Source of the DNA: Zeus faber
Lineage: Eukaryota; Chordata; Actinopteri; Zeiformes; Zeidae
Direction of reading: 5' to 3'
Assembly: GCA_960531495.1 (NCBI GenBank)
Contig: OY482847.1
Location: 6,246,885-6,310,884, forward strand
DNA length: 64,000 nucleotides
Part shown: positions 60,188-64,000 of the stretch, piece by piece
Layout: each line of letters opens with the position of its first letter
How positions within the stretch are numbered: position 1 is the stretch's first letter
Program-made: the position numbers and the translations under genes
Notes under the pieces: model-generated
Seen by the model: only the letters and a program-made list of their open reading frames with translations
Databases searched by the model: none
What the model was told of the DNA's origin: nothing

Positions 60188-61459
60188 CCATTGCGACTAT
60201 CAGGCCCTCAGTACTCCTCAGTCACTGGTGTGCCTTTTGTTGGTCCATGTCTGCCTTTTTTATCCTTTTTGGGTACTTCCCGTGCATTGCCTTGTCCTCC
60301 CAGGATTTTTGCTGTTGCTGGTGGCCATGGTGTTTTTCCTTCTGCTTCACTCGTTTGGCATAGATGGTAATCGCCTCATTTTCTGTTTGCAGGGTTTCCG
60401 GGACGTCTTTCTTAAATTGTGCAGTTTCTTTCTTGATGGACCGAACCAATGATAGATGTTAATAACCCATCCGCATGGTGGAGATTCAGGGTGATCTTCC
60501 AGGTCTTCATGCTCTCTGGCTAATGTGAAAGTTGTCGGGACTGTATATATTAAGGCTATTCTCTATCCAGGCATGTGGCACGCCGTCAAATGCCTTCCTG
60601 TAGTCAATCCATGCTGTTGACAAGTTATTTTTGTTTGATTTGACCTCTTGCATATGGCTTTATTGATGAGTAGCTGGTCCATGCATCTGTAGCTTCCTTT
60701 CTTACATCCCTACTGTTCTACTCGTCACAAGTTGTTTTTGTCAAGGAAGCTATAGGTCCTCTTAGTGATGATGGAGGTGACTATCTTGTACATCATTGGT
60801 AGGCAGGTGATGGGTCTGTAGTTATTCAGATTCTGCGTCTTCTCTGTCTTCGGGAGCAGGTACATGGGTTCCCATGTGAGTCATTTGGAGCATTTCTCTG
60901 GATTTTTGATGATGAAGTTCCATGGATACTGAGCACGTTCTTGATCCAGAAGATGGCAATTCCTTCTATTGCTGGTGCCTTCCAGTTGTTGGTCTTGATG
61001 GATGTTTTCAGCACAATATAGTTTCCTGATAGTTGATGGAAACAGTGGTCTAGGTGGTGTTGATGTCTAACCATTCTTGGTTCTCTATAGGCGTTTTCAC
61101 ACTGAACAGTTGTGGGGACTTCCTGAGGGGAACTGGGAACTTTTTCTGGTTGTATTCGCCCTGCAACTCTGAAGAGACATCGTCCAATAGGGTTTCAGCA
61201 TGAGTTCCGTGCTGTATTTTCTCTGTAACTTTCAGTGATTTCACCTGACCAGTCCACTAAAATCTGTTCTCGAACAAATTTGAGGCGAGAAACTGAAGTT
61301 CAAGTAAAGTTCGAGAGATTATTTCCAGATCTTACTCCAGAACTCCTCTACTTCTTCGATAGTAGGTGGTTCGTTGACGTCTATCTTCTTCTTGCCAAGC
61401 TCACAGTAGAATTTATTGATATCTAAGTTGAAGTAGTTATTATTATATATTTTTTAAAT

Positions 61460-61538
61460 TATATATATATTTATATATGTGTATATATGTGTACATATAT
61501 AAATATATATGTGTGTATATATATATATATGTGTGTGA

Positions 61539-61600
<62 letters not shown>

Positions 61601-61612
61601 TTATATGTATAA
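61460..61612. repeat. (TA)n microsatellite, interrupted
   Basis: TA units with GTGTATA and GTGTGAG variants; pure at about 61539-61587. Confidence 0.97.
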
Positions 61613-61684
61613 AATTCTGTAATATTTTATCTGCTTGTTGCAACCATGATACATCCGATTCAGAATTACTGGACATATAAATAC

Positions 61685-61860
61685 TTCAAGATTCAAGATT
61701 CAAGATTCAAGATTTTTATTTGTCACATACATAAACATACTTTCATACATATATGCAGTGAAATGTAGTGCAACGCACCCGGTGATAGCACAAAATATGT
61801 CCTAGGAAAAAATAAATAAATAAATAAAAGTAGAAAATTCCTTTCTAATAGACCGACTAA
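61685..61860. mobile_element. LINE 3'-tail-like fragment (L2/CR1 type)
   Basis: Four CAAGATT heptamer copies, then TTTTTATTTGTCACATACAT, CAGTGAAATGTAGTGCAACG and an AAATAAATAAATAA stretch. This is a familiar teleost LINE-end arrangement. No coding part is attached. Confidence 0.6.
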
Positions 61861-62233
61861 CTGACTCCTAAAACGTAATACAGTAAGTGGAATACTAATA
61901 GAATAAGATAAAAATATATTAAATAAAATGGAATAGATAGAAGGAATATGCCTATGTATATAAATACTTAATAGTAATCTTAAGTATTCCAATGTAATTT
62001 CTCATTAATCCAGTGAAATACTAATTGTATTAACTGTAGTAACAGTAAGTGGCTGCATTGGGAAGGTTTTAATAGGAAGTGACATTCCAACATTTCGGTG
62101 CAGAGGTAAACTACATTTTGGGTTCAGAGACGCTGTGATCAGCGACCACTGGCCCCCGGCGTGCACTTCCCGTGTCGTCCTTTCTGTTATTCCTTTATTA
62201 TCCTCTTCTAATTCAGACACGCCCTTCATTTCT

Positions 62234-62240
<7 letters not shown>
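61861..62240. other. A+T-rich noncoding sequence
   Basis: Nothing recognised. Confidence 0.35.
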
Positions 62241-62268
<28 letters not shown>

Positions 62269-62292
62269 CTCTCTCGATCTCTCTCTCTCTCC
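62241..62292. repeat. (TC)n microsatellite
   Basis: TC units with two CTCGAT breaks. Confidence 0.95.
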
Positions 62293-62879
62293 CTGGTTGT
62301 CCATCGACTGCTCTCGCAGGACGTGCCGTCTAATTGGTGTGAAGACCTATCGGGTAGCGCAGGAGACGGAAAAAAAATGTGAAGGAACGAGAGAAGAAAG
62401 AATATACAAAAAAACAACAACCTCTGTCTGCTGTGACTCATCATTCATGGGGGTGAAGTTTAGTTTCTTTCCCACGTCCCTTCCTCTTTACATCCCTGAT
62501 TGTCCTCCCGCCGACGCCGCTGTTTGTTTGAACATCTGACCTTTTCAGACTCGTCACCCAAAGAAATATCGTGTCACGAAAACTGCAGTGAATTCGGGCA
62601 TACAATGGTTTGTTGCAGAGAGATCATGTTCAGAGAGATCATTGCCATGGAGACCACTCACTCGGTTCCAAACGCTCGTTAGGCAGCCATTTTGAACCAT
62701 CTCTCTACGTAGCAAGTGCATCTCTTGTATTATCTGGATCCTAATCTGCATGAATCTTGCGCTTATAGTGTGTTGTCTCTGCACTTTGAGAGTACATACA
62801 GTCGGTAAAACATAAATACATTGGTGAAACAATGACCCATTCCAAAATCTTGAAAGTATTGAAACTCTGGAGGTGGTAT
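62293..62879. other. Unique noncoding sequence
   Basis: A short tandem of AGAGATCAT (62619, 62634). No element recognised. Confidence 0.4.
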
Positions 62880-63480
62880 TTCAGGAGTGTTGATCACATT
62901 TTGTTGTGGAATTTGAGGATAAAAAGAGCGAATGGCCAAGTTTATTTTCAGTCCTGTTCTAAACAGTATGCCACCGCAGTTGTTTGCTGCTTTTTGTTGA
63001 AGGTGAGACAGTGAGACTGGCCACGACTGTCACAAGCACCGTCATAATAATCAAATGCGTAATTGGTAAAAGCTCTATGCAATAAGTAATGGGAGTAATT
63101 TAAGCCCTGGCCTCTCGGAGCCTAGTACAGTCAACTGGTGTTGAGTGACAGAGTCTTTTTCCTATCACAATGCCTTGTTCCATCAACTCTTGGCCTAATT
63201 ACCCTGTAATCTGTCTCCTTTGTGCCAGGGCAAAGGATCAAAGCGAGCCCATTAATGCAGTCCAGAGTGACGCATGGCCTCACTTCCATTCCACGACCTA
63301 ATGTTCATTTGGCCTCGCTTGTAATTATGCATCAGTCTGATTCATGCCAACATTCATCGCTAGGGGCCACATAAAGTCAGGAGAGATATTTCAAGATGAC
63401 TGAATTTATATTGCATATCCCTGCGACGTGTGTGAGCCGAGTGTCTGTTTGTTCATCTGTGACACCGGCACTCCCCTCAA
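62880..63480. promoter_or_regulatory. Candidate conserved enhancer block
   Basis: Long repeat-free block with CCTAATTACCCTGTAATCTG, GGATCAAAGC (TCF/LEF-like), CCATTAATGCAG and TTGTAATTATGCATCAG. It has the look of a deeply conserved developmental enhancer and is the best candidate of this class in the window. Inferred from sequence texture only. Confidence 0.42.
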
Positions 63481-63498
63481 AAGTCAGTGATTTGCCTC

Positions 63499-63524
63499 TT
63501 TTTTTTTTTTTTTTTTTTTTTTTT
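63499..63524. repeat. T26 homopolymer
   Basis: A run of 26 T. Confidence 0.93.
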
Positions 63525-64000
63525 CTAAGCAAAGCGAAGTAAAGGTTTAAAGGTTTTGTTTTTTATACCGTGCATAATGTGAATAATGATGTCTATAACG
63601 TGAAGTTAGCGAGAGGAACGCTGGTCTCGAAGGCCTAAATATTTCAGTCAATAAAATCAGGTTGTCACTGATGTCACTTCTTAAAATAAACGGTCAGCGT
63701 TGCAGTCGGTCCGGGACGGCTCTTCAAAGCTGATGTGTGATGGCTGTTACATCCTGCAATGAGCACCTATAAAAGCCCAAGATGAGGGAGCAGCGTCGGC
63801 GCGGTCCAGAAAACAGAGCCGTGGAATTTAATGTACAGAGGGAGCGGGCTGTGTTGACACTGGGTTAACGGCAGCGCTAAAACATTCTCAAGCTCTCAAT
63901 GGAATTCATCTGACACCCAAATTGGGGGCAGACTTAAAAAAAACAAAAAAAACAAAGCAAATGCAGCGGTCGCTGTCATGCTTAGTTGTTTAACCTGGCA
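63525..64000. other. Unique noncoding sequence
   Basis: A TATAAAAG-like motif at about 63769 (CACCTATAAAAGCCC) in otherwise unremarkable sequence. It could be a TATA box, but no start codon context or frame supports it. Confidence 0.3.

Larger units (their letters stand above)
58210..61430 (-). mobile_element. R4/Dong-type LINE (restriction-like endonuclease type), decayed and split
   Basis: Minus-strand peptides in order from 61430 down are: FYCELGKKKIDVN and EEVEEFWSKIW; KTNNWKAPAIEGIAIFWIKN; NYRPITCLPMMYK; WIDYRKAFDGVPHAW; a linker with GKYPKRIKKADMDQQKAHQ; a CRIC...HIVLGC zinc knuckle; TTEKWYKHQPNKVT; and the endonuclease part LLIDIAIPSKRNTS with KYKDLEIEINRMWGMK. A hAT-like element (58598-59900) interrupts it. 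The clade name is from memory. Confidence 0.82.
59909..61430 (-). pseudogene. LINE reverse transcriptase and zinc-knuckle part, broken
   Basis: Early reverse transcriptase blocks lie at about 60930-60990 (NWKAPAIEGIA), 60781-60825 (NYRPITCLP) and 60560-60615 (IDYRKAFDGVPH). The region that should hold the YADD catalytic box is missing between about 60500 and 60550, where the text jumps to the linker (EDHPESPP, then KKETAQFKKDVPETLQTENEA, 60222-60449). The CRIC...HIVLGC knuckle lies at about 60080-60125. Two hairpin insertions (59949-59996, 60148-60187) disturb it further. There are several frameshifts; it is not functional. Confidence 0.8.

Overview
The window is vertebrate DNA, almost certainly from a teleost fish. 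The signs are the transposon families present (a salmonid/cyprinid-type Tc1 element, hAT elements of the 'TTTACTTAAGTA' type, an R4/Dong-type LINE, L2/CR1-type LINE tails, a DIRS-type fossil), the dense (CA)n, (GATA)n, (ATT)n and (GAT)n microsatellites, and intergenic sequence with patchy homeodomain-site clusters. I find no intact host protein-coding gene, no rRNA or tRNA and no CRISPR array. Most long open frames are microsatellite or minisatellite artefacts, or decayed transposon protein. The window is best read as a gene desert or a very large intron.

Layout. 1-2237: a degenerate Tc1/mariner copy on the minus strand, cut by the window edge, then 25 bp later a second terminal-inverted-repeat element. 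2.2-15.6 kb: mostly unique sequence with enhancer-like A+T-rich blocks (5.6-6.4 and 8.1-8.4 kb), simple repeats and a CpG-rich stretch (11.5-13.7 kb) that ends in an ATG next to a consensus splice donor. 15.6-24.2 kb: GT/CA repeats, one copy of a ~150 bp dispersed repeat, an 18-bp minisatellite, an (ACAAT)n array and two small hAT elements. 25.0-26.6 kb: a large ATT/AGT compound array seeded at a LINE-type tail and interrupted by two other repeats. 26.6-34.9 kb: unique sequence, a striking 15-bp minisatellite (29.7-30.4 kb) and the second, inverted copy of the ~150 bp repeat (32.4 kb).

35.1-41.0 kb: an old, broken DIRS-type (tyrosine-recombinase) retroelement fossil with an L2/CR1-type LINE inserted in it. 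41-54.5 kb: unique sequence with CA/GT tracts, two loci of a GATA-associated repeat module (45.2-45.85 and 53.2-53.8 kb) and two hAT elements. 54.5-57.8 kb: unclassified A+T-rich sequence with a diverged internal duplication. 58.2-61.4 kb: an R4/Dong-type LINE on the minus strand, split by a 1303-bp hAT-like element with a near-perfect 8-bp target duplication; the hAT carries a 222-codon open frame of unknown function. 61.4-64 kb: AT and TC repeats, a LINE tail and an enhancer-like block.

The most interesting signals are: (1) four near-perfect hairpins, three inside old transposons where one arm matches the remembered family sequence and the other looks like a template-switch copy; (2) the unexplained 222-codon frame inside the hAT; (3) the ~150 bp inverted repeat pair, about 80% alike without gaps and open in the same frame; (4) a repeat module that seems to travel with GATA microsatellites. 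Family names are from memory of these families. No alignment or database search was run.
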